Shown here in pieces: positions 18,739 to 27,437 of a stretch of 64,000 nt of DNA. Every line of letters starts with the position of its first letter. Position 1 is the stretch's first letter. This DNA is from Chitinophaga agrisoli (GTDB lineage Bacteria > Bacteroidota > Bacteroidia > Chitinophagales > Chitinophagaceae): contig NZ_VUOC01000002.1 of NCBI RefSeq assembly GCF_008386695.1, positions 62,001 to 126,000 on the forward strand, read 5' to 3'. The position numbers were made by a program, and so were the translations under genes. Under the pieces are notes generated by a model. That model saw only the letters and a list, made by a program, of their open reading frames with translations, had not been told where the DNA came from and did no database searches.

Positions 18739-19317
18739 ATGGATCAGCTTTTACGTGAAATAAGAAAATGTATCGTATGCAAAGATGATTTGCCAAACTA
18801 TCCCCGGCCAATTGTACAAGCCAGTTCCCGGTCAAAGATCGTGATCATTGGCCAGGCGCCAGGCCAACGCGTACAAAACAGCGGCATCCCCTGGGATGAT
18901 CCAAGCGGGGATGAGCTAAGAAAATGGCTGGGCGTTACCAAAGACGTATTTTATGACGCTGACCAACTGGCCCTGATCCCCATGGGCTTCTGCTACCCCG
19001 GCAAAGGCACATCGGGTGACCTCCCTCCCAGGCCCGCCTGTGCTCCATTGTGGCATGACAAATTACTACAGGCAATGCCCGGCGTGCGGCTGATCCTGTT
19101 AATTGGCACCTATGCCCAGGCCCGCTATCTGAAAGATCTGAGGAAAGAGTCCCTGACAGCAACCGTTAGGGATTTTGATAAACATTTGCCATACCTGCCT
19201 TTGGTCCACCCTTCGCCACGTAATAATATCTGGCATAAGAAGAACCCCTGGTTTAAAGCAGCAGTAGTGCCGTTCCTGCAAAGCCAGGTGCAAAAAGTCA
19301 TAGGTGAGCCCCGGTAA
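18739..19317 (+). CDS. Uracil-DNA glycosylase superfamily protein, 4Fe-4S type
   Basis: This 192-residue protein has the active-site motif GQAPGQRV (motif A, replacing GEAPG) and the C-terminal VHPSPRN motif (motif B). Four cysteines are placed as in family 4 enzymes: C-x2-C at the N-terminus (KCIVCKD), then GFCYPGKG and RPACAPLW with a spacing of 16. These are expected to hold a 4Fe-4S cluster. The family removes uracil from DNA, but some members of this branch are only inferred to do so. ATG 18739 gives the cysteine pair at the usual distance from the start. It may be followed in the same direction by the glycosyltransferase, which has its own promoter box. Confidence 0.87.
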   Translation: MDQLLREIRKCIVCKDDLPNYPRPIVQASSRSKIVIIGQAPGQRVQNSGIPWDDPSGDELRKWLGVTKDVFYDADQLALIPMGFCYPGKGTSGDLPPRPACAPLWHDKLLQAMPGVRLILLIGTYAQARYLKDLRKESLTATVRDFDKHLPYLPLVHPSPRNNIWHKKNPWFKAAVVPFLQSQVQKVIGEPR

Positions 19318-19335
19318 AACCTCCGCCCTTTTGCC

Positions 19336-19343
19336 TACCTTTG
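19336..19343 (+). promoter_or_regulatory. -7 promoter box of the glycosyltransferase gene
   Basis: TACCTTTG matches TAnnTTTG. A transcript starting near 19350 would have a leader of about 23 bases to ATG 19373. The box lies inside the longer open frame that begins at 19304 and so argues against that earlier start. Confidence 0.45.
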
Positions 19344-19372
19344 AGCCTCAATTTGCAATCATTCAACTCCTT

Positions 19373-20563
19373 ATGCCCCTTATTCAAAACCGGGATATTG
19401 TCATTGTAGGCCTGCAGCAATGGTTCACCGCCATCGGCAGTAATTGTAAAAATATCGCCCTGCAGTTTGCTAAGCACAACCGGGTGCTGTATGTGAACTC
19501 CCCCCTGGACCGCCGCACCATCCTGCAGCAAAAACAGGACCCAGAGGTGGCTTTTCACCTGAAAGTGGTCAAGGGCCAGGCCAATGGCATTGTACCTATT
19601 GCGGATAATTTCTGGAACCTGTATCCTAACCGGGTACTGGAATCTGCCAATTTTATCCCTTTTACCCCGGTATTCTCCGTATTCAACCGCATCAACAACC
19701 GGCGCTTTGCCAAAAGCATACAGGATGCTATACAGGAGCTGGGTTTTAAGGATGTGCTGCTGTTCAATGATAACGATATCTTCCGTGGCTTTTACCTGAA
19801 AGAGTTCCTGCAACCAGACCGCTACATCTACTACAGCCGCGATTATCTTATTGCTATGGACTACTGGAAACGCCACGGCGTAACACTGGAGCCCCGGCAT
19901 ATAGCCAAAGCAGATGTGGCCGTGGCCAACTCCCTGTACTTAACGGATATGCTGCTGCAGTATAACCCCAACAGCTACTATGTGGGCCAGGGTTGCGACC
20001 TTACCCTTTTTGACCCGGAAAAGACCTATGAGCGGCCCGCAGACCTGCCGCCCGCCAATGCGCCTGTTATAGGTTATGTAGGCGCGCTTACCGCTATGCG
20101 CCTGGATCCGCAGATACTCCTGTATATTAGCCGTACCCGTCCGGACTGGCAGATCGTGCTGGTAGGGCCAGAAGATGAGGTATTCCAGCAATCCGCCCTG
20201 CACCAGCAGCCCAATATCCATTTCCTGGGCCGCAAGCCTCTCTCCGATCTCCCCGGTTACCTGCAGCATTTTGATGTATGCATCAACCCGCAGCTCGTGA
20301 ACGAGATCACCATCGGCAACTACCCGCTTAAGATAGATGAATACCTGGCCATGGGTAAACCCACAGTGGCTACAGATACCAAGACCATGCAGCTGTTTAA
20401 GGATCATGTGTACCTGGCGCAGTCTGTGGAGGACTATGTGCCGCTGATAGAAAAGGCGCTGCTGGATAAGGACCCCGCGCGCAGGGCTGCGCAGATTGCC
20501 TTTGCGCGGTCGCATACCTGGGAGAATTCTGTGGAGGAGATCTATAGGGCTATTTTGAAGTAA
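19373..20563 (+). CDS. Glycosyltransferase, TuaH-like (GT4-type fold)
   Basis: This is a 396-residue glycosyltransferase with two Rossmann-like halves. The N-terminal half begins RDIVIVGLQQWFTAIGSNCKNIALQFAK. The C-terminal half has VIGYVGALTAMRLDPQILLYI and the donor-binding region NEITIGNYPLKIDEYLAMGKPTVATDTKTM, which resembles the E-x7-E site of GT4 enzymes. Relatives are annotated as teichuronic acid-type TuaH glycosyltransferases. It is cytoplasmic, with no membrane segment. The open frame starts at 19304 and overlaps the upstream gene, but ATG 19373 is preferred because of the promoter box before it. It lies just outside the EPS locus and may or may not work with it. Confidence 0.85.
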   Translation: MPLIQNRDIVIVGLQQWFTAIGSNCKNIALQFAKHNRVLYVNSPLDRRTILQQKQDPEVAFHLKVVKGQANGIVPIADNFWNLYPNRVLESANFIPFTPVFSVFNRINNRRFAKSIQDAIQELGFKDVLLFNDNDIFRGFYLKEFLQPDRYIYYSRDYLIAMDYWKRHGVTLEPRHIAKADVAVANSLYLTDMLLQYNPNSYYVGQGCDLTLFDPEKTYERPADLPPANAPVIGYVGALTAMRLDPQILLYISRTRPDWQIVLVGPEDEVFQQSALHQQPNIHFLGRKPLSDLPGYLQHFDVCINPQLVNEITIGNYPLKIDEYLAMGKPTVATDTKTMQLFKDHVYLAQSVEDYVPLIEKALLDKDPARRAAQIAFARSHTWENSVEEIYRAILK

Positions 20564-20574
20564 AATGAAACGAT

Positions 20575-20624
20575 AATAAAAAGAAAGAGGCGGCATCTTC
20601 AGATACCGCCTCTTTCTTTTTATT
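20575..20624. terminator. Strong bidirectional terminator
   Basis: A perfect 19-bp stem (AATAAAAAGAAAGAGGCGG at 20575-20593, its complement at 20106+500=20606 to 20624) has a 12-base loop, part of which can also pair (ATC/GAT). A/T tracts on both sides make it work in both directions. It lies between the convergent glycosyltransferase and the 2071-residue gene. Confidence 0.92.
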
Positions 20625-20641
20625 GATGGTTATTTCTACTC

Positions 20642-23600
20642 CTAATTCGCCGCCTTCACAAACTTGCCGGTCCATCTAAACGCTCCTGTCTCATCCTTGA
20701 TCTCCATGATATAATACCCGGCAGACAACCCGCTCACATCCAGATCCTTCTGCAGGTTCTGCAAGGTTAACGGCTGACTGAACGCCGTTTGCGGTTTACC
20801 ATTCAGATCATACACCGTAAAGTACAGCCGCTCCCCTTTACCCAGGTACCGTACTGCAATCCGCATCCAGGTAGTGGCGGGGTTGGGGTACATGGCTACA
20901 GAGTCCATGATCTCGTGGCTCTTGTCTGTGAGCACATTGATGGTAAAGCGGATGCTGTTAGTGGCGCCGTTATTATCAGTTACCGTCAGCTCAAATACAT
21001 ACTGTCCCTGCCGCAGGCCGCTGATGCGGGTCTCTACCTGGTCTGTATTCGAGATAACGGTGGATGACGGGCCGCTGATCTGTTTCCAGGTAAAGCCGGC
21101 GATGGAACCGTCGTTATCATGTGATTCGCGTGCGTTCACCACCAGGTTATCCGTAGGCAGCTGCACCACCTGGTCGCCCTGTGTAATGGCTACCGGCTCC
21201 TGGTTACCTGCTGCCAGTACCGTAGTGGTTACACGGTCTACGGAAGTGGCGTTATCATCATCTGTTACTTTCAGTTCAAATACATAAGTACCTAGCTTCA
21301 TGCCGCTGATCTCCGTTTCTACCCAGTCTGCATGGGCAATGGTGGCTGCGGTAGGACCGGATACCTGTCTCCAGGCATAAGCTTTAATGCTGCCATCAGC
21401 ATCCGTAGAGGAGCGGCCATTTACGTACAGGTAATCTATTGGCAGGCGTATGTTCTGGTCACCGCTGGTAATGGCTACAGGCGCTTTATTGGTTGCAACT
21501 GCAGGCCTTACGGTCACGGTCACCTCGTCGGAGGAAGTGCCGCCATAATTATCCGTTACGGTCAGCTCAAACACATAGGTTCCTGTGGCTACCAGGCCGG
21601 TCACATTGGTCTCTTTGCCAGTGGGATCTATGATAGTGGCAGCGGGGCCGCTTACTTTGGTCCAGTGGTAGGCGGTAATACTGCCGTCTGCATCGCTGGA
21701 GGCGGCGCCTACCAGGTGGGCGGTGGTCAATGGCAGCGTAATGCTGATATCATCGCCTGCATCTGCTACCGGCCGCTGGTTAGGCGCGTGGTTCACGGTC
21801 ACCAGTACGCGGTCTGTAGCAGTAGCATTATCGTCGTCGGTTACTTTCAGCTCAAATATGTAAAAGCCCTGTACCAAACCGCTGATGTTGGTAATGGCGG
21901 CGTTACGGCTGCCAAGGGTAGCGGTATTGGGGCCGCTGATCTGGGACCAGGCGTAGGCCTTAATACTGCCATCTGCATCGCTGGAGGCGTCGCCGTCCAG
22001 GAGCAGGTTATTCTGCGGCAGGGTAATGCTAACATCACTGCCGGCGTTGGCCAGTGGCGGTGTATTCGTGGGCGCTGCTGCTTTTACGGTTACCCGCAGC
22101 TGGTCAGTGGCGGTGGCGCCTTCGTTATCAGTTACCGTCAGCTGGAAGGTATATACGCCTGCGGCCAACCCGGTTACGGCGGTAATGCCGGCTTTGGCAT
22201 TGCCGATCGTACCGGCGGCAGGTCCGCTTACTTTTTTCCAGGCATATGCGCTAATGCTGCCATCCGGGTCGTTAGAGCCGGCGCCGTTCAGCTGTATGCT
22301 GCTCACCGGCAGGGTAATGGTAATGTCTGTGCCGGCAGCTGCTACCGGTAACTTATTAGCTGCCGGGTTAACGGTTACGCGTACCAGGTCAGTAGCGGTG
22401 GCGTTGTCGTTGTCCGTTACGGTCAGCTCAAATACATAGCTACCTGCGGCCAGGCCGGTTACATTGGTCTCTTTACCATCTGGTGAGATAATGGTGGCGG
22501 CAGGGCCGGTAACACGGGTCCAGTGGTATTTGGCCACTGTGCCATCTGCATCTGATGAGGCGGCGCCTACCAGGTGGGCAGTAGCCAGCGGCAGGGTGAT
22601 GGTGATATCACTGCCGGCATTGGCTACCGGCGGCTGGTTGGATGCCGTTGCCGGTATTACGGTAACAGTAACGCGGTCTTTGGCGCTGGCCTTATCATCG
22701 TCGGTTACGGTCAGCTCAAATACATAGGTACCGGCTATCAAGTTGGTGACGGTGGTCCGGCTGTTACCCGGCGCACTGAAACCGGCGGTGGATGGCCCGC
22801 TTATCTGCGCCCATGCATAGGTGCTGATAATGCCGTCCGGATCGCTGGAGCCAGTGCCGTTTAATTGTGCACTGTTCTGAGGAAGGGAAATATTTACATT
22901 GCTGCCGGCATTAGCCAGCGGCGCTTTGTTGGCAGGGTTTACTGTTACCGTTACACGGGCGCTGGCGGTAGCCTTATCATTATCCGTCACCGTCAGCTCA
23001 AACACATAGGTACCTGCGGCCAGGCCGGTCACATTGGTCGCTCTGCCGGTGGGGTCTATGATGGTACCACCTGCGGGACCGCTGATCTTTACCCAGTTAT
23101 AACCGCTAATGGAACCGTCTTTGTCAGTAGAAGCGCTGCCGTCCAGATGGGCGGTAGCCAGCGGCAGGGTAATGGTAAGATTATCACCGGCGTCTGCTAC
23201 CGGCGCCTGGTTGGCGGCGGACACCACTACGGTTACCCGGTCAGTGATGCTGGAATTATCGTTATCGGTTACTTTCAGTTCAAATACATAAGTGCCCTGG
23301 GTAAGACCGGTTACATTGGTCTTTGCCGCGGCAGGACTGGTTACCGTACCACCGGCGGGACCGCTGATCTTTACCCAGCTATAATCAGTGATATTGCCAT
23401 CCGCGTCGCTGGAGGCGCTGCCGTCCAGCTGTACGCTGCTCTGCGGCAAGCTAATGGTGATATCATTGCCCGCTTTGGCTACCGGCGGTTGGTTAGCGCC
23501 AGTCACCGTTACGGTTACCCGGTCAGAGGCAGTGGCGTCGTCATCGTCTGTTACCGTCAGCTCAAACACATAGGCGCCGGCTACCAGGTTGGTGACAGTG

Positions 23601-26600
23601 GTTTTACCAGCGTTCGGGGTGCTGATGTTGCCACCTGCGGGGCCGCTTATCTTCTTCCAGGTATATTGGTCAATCTTGCCATCTTTATCGTTAGACGCGC
23701 CGCCATCTAATGTTACTGTGCTGGTGGGCAGGGAAACAGTTACGTCGTTGCCCGCATTGGCGCTAGGTGCGTCATTTTTTGTGCCGTTCACCGTCACGGT
23801 CACCTGGTCAGAGGCGGTAGTGCCTTTATCATCGGTCACCGTCAGCTGGAAAACGTAGGTACCTGCGGTTAAGCCGGTCACGTTTGTTTTGCTGTCAGTG
23901 GCAGTGGTGATGATAGGCCCGGCCGAACCGCTGGTTTGTTTCCAAACATAGCTTTTAATGCTGCCATCCGGGTCTTTGGAGCTGCTGCCGTTCAGTGATA
24001 CCGTGCTGGTGGGCAGGGTGATGCTCACATCGCTGCCTGCATTGGCTACCGGAGGCTGGTTGCCGCCCAGGGTGATCACCGTGATGATCTGCTGGTCAGT
24101 GCTGGTAGCGCCGGCATTATCTGTTACGGTCAGCTCAAATACATATATGCCGGTTACCAGCCCGGTCACGTCCGTGTTGCTGGCATCCGCTTCTGCGATA
24201 GTAGCTTTATTGGGGCCGCTCACCTGTTTCCACAGGTAATCTGTGATCACGCCGTCAGGGTCCAGGGAGTTGCTGCCATACAGCTGGGTGGTATTGGAAG
24301 GCAGGGTAAGCGTAATATCATTACCTGCTTCTGCATCCGGCTTCCTGTTGGCCGGCTGTACGGTTACCAGTACATTGTCCGTGGTCTTAACACCGCTATC
24401 GTCTGTAACAGTAAGTTCAAATACATAGTTGCCCTGTACCAGGCCGCTTAGCGTGGTTTGGGCGGTATTGGTGCTGCCCAGGGTACCCTGTACGGGACCG
24501 CTTAATTTCTTCCAGGCATAGGTGGTGATCTTACCATCCGGGTCCCTGGAGGCGCTGCCATCCAGTTTAGCGGTGCTGGCAGGCAGCGTAACAATAATAT
24601 CCTTGCCGGCATCTGCGGTAGGTACAATATTGCCTACGCCATTATATTCATATGCGCCGGCGTCGAACTTGCCGCCCTGCGGACGCGCATTGCCGTCCAT
24701 ATCAGCGGTCAGGCCCAGGTCTTTCATGTCCCGGCCGGCATTGATCACAGGCGATTTGGAGGTAGGCCGGAGTATACCGCTGGTGGGTGATTCCAGCAGG
24801 GCCTTGTCCACCGTCGTAAAGTTCAGGTTATTGGCCGTATCAAATTTGATGGGCTGTGCGCCGCGGATATAATATCCTCTCTGCGGAAAATCACCGTTGG
24901 TGCCCGGCGCTATCACTACGTTGTTATAGACCTTATGGCCAACAGTGGTAAGATCCGCATAGATCTTTAAACCGTTCACCCCGGTATTATACACCGTGTT
25001 ATTATAGATATAACCTGTAGCCGGCTCAAACAACAGTTTATCCGTTACGTTGATCCCCTCAAAAGCAATGTTGGAGACCACGTTATTATATACATAGTTA
25101 ATGCCGGTGCCAAAGATCTCGATACCGCAGTTATACCCTTTATCTACGCGGTTATCATAGATACGAAGGGTACTGCCGCCGCCGCACAGGATACCGTAGC
25201 CGTGCGCGCTGTTCTTGGCCATGGCGTAGTTCACCAGGCGGTTATGGTGCACCAGGTTCGTGCCCATGTCTGCCATGGAGATCTGGATACCGTCGCTGCC
25301 CACATTCTCCAGGTCGTTATCATATACTTCCAGGTTCTCAATATGGTGCGATTTCATATCCTTACAAGTGCCATCATCCCACAGGTAATGGGTGTTACCA
25401 ATGTAAAAGCCTTCCCAGGCAGAGTTGCGGCACAGCAGGTGGTGGATCTTCACATTGCGCATTACAAAAGCGCCATCCAGCCACTCCGGGTGGCCGCACT
25501 GCTGTAACGTTTTAGCTTGTACGAACATGCCGGCGTCATGTACATAGGCATGGTGCAGGTCAAAATCACTGGTACCGTTACCCAGGAAAAAGCCAAACAG
25601 TTTAAGGCCATCCTTATTGGTGCCGTTCACGTCAAAACCGTATTCTATATTGGGATCGCCAATACCTTCTATCTTAAAATATTTACAGTTGCTCAGCACA
25701 AAGGAAGCCGCAGTAGTGGTGCTGTTCACCCCTACGCGTACCAGGCCGCCGCAGTTCATAATAATGATCGGTTTATCGGCCGTGCCCAGCAGGTTGCCAA
25801 AATTGATATAATCATAGTCTCCCGCGGCCAGACATAACGTGTCTCCCGGGTTTACTTTCAGGCTCTTCATCGCATCCGGGTAGTAGACCTGCCTGCCGCT
25901 GGTAGTAGGCACGGTAATGCGTTTATTGCCGCTACCGCCATTGCCATTATTGCCGTTGCCATTGCCGGGTGGCGGCGGAGGTGGCGCAGAAACAGCGCCC
26001 TTGGTATATTGGAGCATCCACTCATACACGTTCATCCCGTTCTCCTGGAAGGCGGGATCGTAGGATTTTGTCCAGGCATCGTGTATGGCAGCGTTAAAGA
26101 TCGTGAGCTTGGCAGCAGGATTAGGGGCCGGCGTTTCTGCATTAATATTCTTCACCCATGTCTGGGAATAAGAGACCGGTACAGTAGGGTCATTGCTGTT
26201 ATGCAGCGCCCATACGGGCGTATTGTCATCCGCAATTGTTTTCTGCAGCTGTGGGAAAGGTACCGGGTCATAAGCGCCACAAACAATCACCGAAGCGGCG
26301 TATTGTTTGGCTTTGGATTGCACTTCGGAGATAGCTCCCCAGACTACGCCCCCACCCATACTAATACCAGTAACGTACAGGCGGCTGGCGTCTATACGTA
26401 GCTGTTTCTGCAGATAGGCCACCAGCCGGTGAATATCACCGGCGCCGGGCCATGTTTTAAATTGTGGTGTGATAACAATAAAAGAGTAATCTTGTCCTTT
26501 AACCTTAAAAGAGGCAGGGAATTTTCCCTGCTCTATCAGTTTGGGTACGCCGTTCCTTAATACAAGTGACTGCAGGTTTTTGGTGTTGGCGCCCGCCAGC

Positions 26601-26857
26601 TCTCCTACCCCATGCACAAAGATCAGCAAGGGATAAGCTTTGTTCGGGTTCGCATCATAATCAACCGGAAGCGCCTGGTAGTAACCCGTTAGATTGTTAA
26701 AGGTGTCGGGTAAACTTTTCGGGACATTTTTGTATTGTCCCATGGTCTGCAGGCAGAGGGATAGAAAGGACAACAGCAATAGCAAATGTGTACACTTCGG
26801 CACACGACGTTGTGTGTAACGTTGGTTCACTACATAGAGGTTTTTCATATTAAACAT
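20642..26857 (-). CDS. Giant secreted esterase / beta-helix / 13xPKD / T9SS protein
   Basis: The 2071 residues fall into: an unusually long signal peptide (about 1-40); an alpha/beta hydrolase (about 45-290) with the nucleophile motif GISMGG near residue 165, Asp in HNSNDPTVP and His in AAIHDAW; a Pro/Gly/Asn linker (about 291-310); a right-handed parallel beta-helix (about 315-735, many N-N-V/Y-x-N repeats such as YNNVVSNIAFEGI and YIYNNTVYNTGV); thirteen PKD-type domains of about 93 residues (about 742-1975), each with NxPVAxAGxDxxITLP, DxDG and YVFELTVTD; and a T9SS sorting domain (about 1982-2071, MYPNPATTWMRI). It is predicted to be a surface enzyme. The esterase may de-acylate, and the helix bind or cleave, a polysaccharide; the combination is inference. 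It sits beside the EPS locus. A second ATG is at 26848. Confidence 0.9.
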   Translation of the reverse strand: MFNMKNLYVVNQRYTQRRVPKCTHLLLLLSFLSLCLQTMGQYKNVPKSLPDTFNNLTGYYQALPVDYDANPNKAYPLLIFVHGVGELAGANTKNLQSLVLRNGVPKLIEQGKFPASFKVKGQDYSFIVITPQFKTWPGAGDIHRLVAYLQKQLRIDASRLYVTGISMGGGVVWGAISEVQSKAKQYAASVIVCGAYDPVPFPQLQKTIADDNTPVWALHNSNDPTVPVSYSQTWVKNINAETPAPNPAAKLTIFNAAIHDAWTKSYDPAFQENGMNVYEWMLQYTKGAVSAPPPPPPGNGNGNNGNGGSGNKRITVPTTSGRQVYYPDAMKSLKVNPGDTLCLAAGDYDYINFGNLLGTADKPIIIMNCGGLVRVGVNSTTTAASFVLSNCKYFKIEGIGDPNIEYGFDVNGTNKDGLKLFGFFLGNGTSDFDLHHAYVHDAGMFVQAKTLQQCGHPEWLDGAFVMRNVKIHHLLCRNSAWEGFYIGNTHYLWDDGTCKDMKSHHIENLEVYDNDLENVGSDGIQISMADMGTNLVHHNRLVNYAMAKNSAHGYGILCGGGSTLRIYDNRVDKGYNCGIEIFGTGINYVYNNVVSNIAFEGINVTDKLLFEPATGYIYNNTVYNTGVNGLKIYADLTTVGHKVYNNVVIAPGTNGDFPQRGYYIRGAQPIKFDTANNLNFTTVDKALLESPTSGILRPTSKSPVINAGRDMKDLGLTADMDGNARPQGGKFDAGAYEYNGVGNIVPTADAGKDIIVTLPASTAKLDGSASRDPDGKITTYAWKKLSGPVQGTLGSTNTAQTTLSGLVQGNYVFELTVTDDSGVKTTDNVLVTVQPANRKPDAEAGNDITLTLPSNTTQLYGSNSLDPDGVITDYLWKQVSGPNKATIAEADASNTDVTGLVTGIYVFELTVTDNAGATSTDQQIITVITLGGNQPPVANAGSDVSITLPTSTVSLNGSSSKDPDGSIKSYVWKQTSGSAGPIITTATDSKTNVTGLTAGTYVFQLTVTDDKGTTASDQVTVTVNGTKNDAPSANAGNDVTVSLPTSTVTLDGGASNDKDGKIDQYTWKKISGPAGGNISTPNAGKTTVTNLVAGAYVFELTVTDDDDATASDRVTVTVTGANQPPVAKAGNDITISLPQSSVQLDGSASSDADGNITDYSWVKISGPAGGTVTSPAAAKTNVTGLTQGTYVFELKVTDNDNSSITDRVTVVVSAANQAPVADAGDNLTITLPLATAHLDGSASTDKDGSISGYNWVKISGPAGGTIIDPTGRATNVTGLAAGTYVFELTVTDNDKATASARVTVTVNPANKAPLANAGSNVNISLPQNSAQLNGTGSSDPDGIISTYAWAQISGPSTAGFSAPGNSRTTVTNLIAGTYVFELTVTDDDKASAKDRVTVTVIPATASNQPPVANAGSDITITLPLATAHLVGAASSDADGTVAKYHWTRVTGPAATIISPDGKETNVTGLAAGSYVFELTVTDNDNATATDLVRVTVNPAANKLPVAAAGTDITITLPVSSIQLNGAGSNDPDGSISAYAWKKVSGPAAGTIGNAKAGITAVTGLAAGVYTFQLTVTDNEGATATDQLRVTVKAAAPTNTPPLANAGSDVSITLPQNNLLLDGDASSDADGSIKAYAWSQISGPNTATLGSRNAAITNISGLVQGFYIFELKVTDDDNATATDRVLVTVNHAPNQRPVADAGDDISITLPLTTAHLVGAASSDADGSITAYHWTKVSGPAATIIDPTGKETNVTGLVATGTYVFELTVTDNYGGTSSDEVTVTVRPAVATNKAPVAITSGDQNIRLPIDYLYVNGRSSTDADGSIKAYAWRQVSGPTAATIAHADWVETEISGMKLGTYVFELKVTDDDNATSVDRVTTTVLAAGNQEPVAITQGDQVVQLPTDNLVVNARESHDNDGSIAGFTWKQISGPSSTVISNTDQVETRISGLRQGQYVFELTVTDNNGATNSIRFTINVLTDKSHEIMDSVAMYPNPATTWMRIAVRYLGKGERLYFTVYDLNGKPQTAFSQPLTLQNLQKDLDVSGLSAGYYIMEIKDETGAFRWTGKFVKAAN
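20930..24633 (-). repeat. Tandem array of 13 PKD-coding repeats of about 280 bp
   Basis: The coding sequence is repeated in frame thirteen times, with unit length about 279-291 bp. Neighbouring units share long runs at DNA level, for example the segment for TYVFELTVTD (TCAGCTCAAATACATA-type words on the plus strand), while the middles diverge. The last two units toward the C-terminus (near 21230 and 20960) are the most divergent: AxAG is replaced by ITSGD and ITQGD. The array is prone to unequal recombination and to misassembly. Confidence 0.9.
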
Positions 26858-27437
26858 ATGGCTTCAAGTTATCAATGAGATTTAGTTAATGTTTCATCGC
26901 ATGAGGCCCTGGTACATGCGTTTGAGAAATTAAGTGAAATGACATCGATAGTAATATTGCTGTTCCGGCGGGATATATATTATGTACTCTTCTAATGTCT
27001 CCGCAATATTACCGTAGCAAAGAAAGTATTTTTTATTTATCAAATAATAAAAAAATTGAATGTGTATAATAAAATAAAATAAAGTATGTTTTTTTATTAT
27101 CTGTATTTAATTGTAATTCTATCGCTCAGAGGGCTTAAAAGTTGCAACATATTTTTTTGTTATTAAAAAAATGTATCTTGCAGCCATGTTTTTCTTTTTT
27201 AGCTAATGGGCTTTCAAAAAAGGGTAAATCGCACTGCTGAAGCGGCTTTTTCCCGGATCAGCCAGGAAGAAAGGCACATAGTAGCTATTTATTCAATATC
27301 GGTTTAGCATAACGCAAAGATCAATGCCGGTCAACAATTGTCTGCATTGATAATGCCGGGCCCCTTTAATACCGCACCAGATTAACGATATCCTGTTAAA
27401 AGACCACAACATCCTTATTTAGCATTAACGTATATAC
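26858..27437. other. 580-base A/T-rich region between divergent genes
   Basis: This gap separates the giant esterase gene (leftward) from wzx (rightward). It is strongly A/T-rich around 27000-27200 with poly-A and poly-T tracts, as expected for a promoter region, but I could not find a full TTTG/TAnnTTTG pair. An inverted repeat ATCAATGC (27320-27327) / GCATTGAT (27344-27351) lies about 87 bases before wzx. I see no coding frame. Confidence 0.55.

Noticed and set aside
21332-23710. Long plus-strand open frames opposite the PKD repeats, such as 21332-22351 and 22865-23710
   Set aside because: They are composition shadows of the repeated, stop-poor minus-strand gene. Their translations repeat in the same period and have no domain or signal.
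20930-24633. Regular repeats as a possible CRISPR array
   Set aside because: The units are about 280 bp and in frame, and they encode PKD domains. There are no short spacers and no cas genes.
27320-27351. Inverted repeat ATCAATGC/GCATTGAT upstream of wzx as an operator
   Set aside because: The arms are only 8 bp in A/T-rich DNA, with a 16-base spacer and no clear promoter at a fitting distance.
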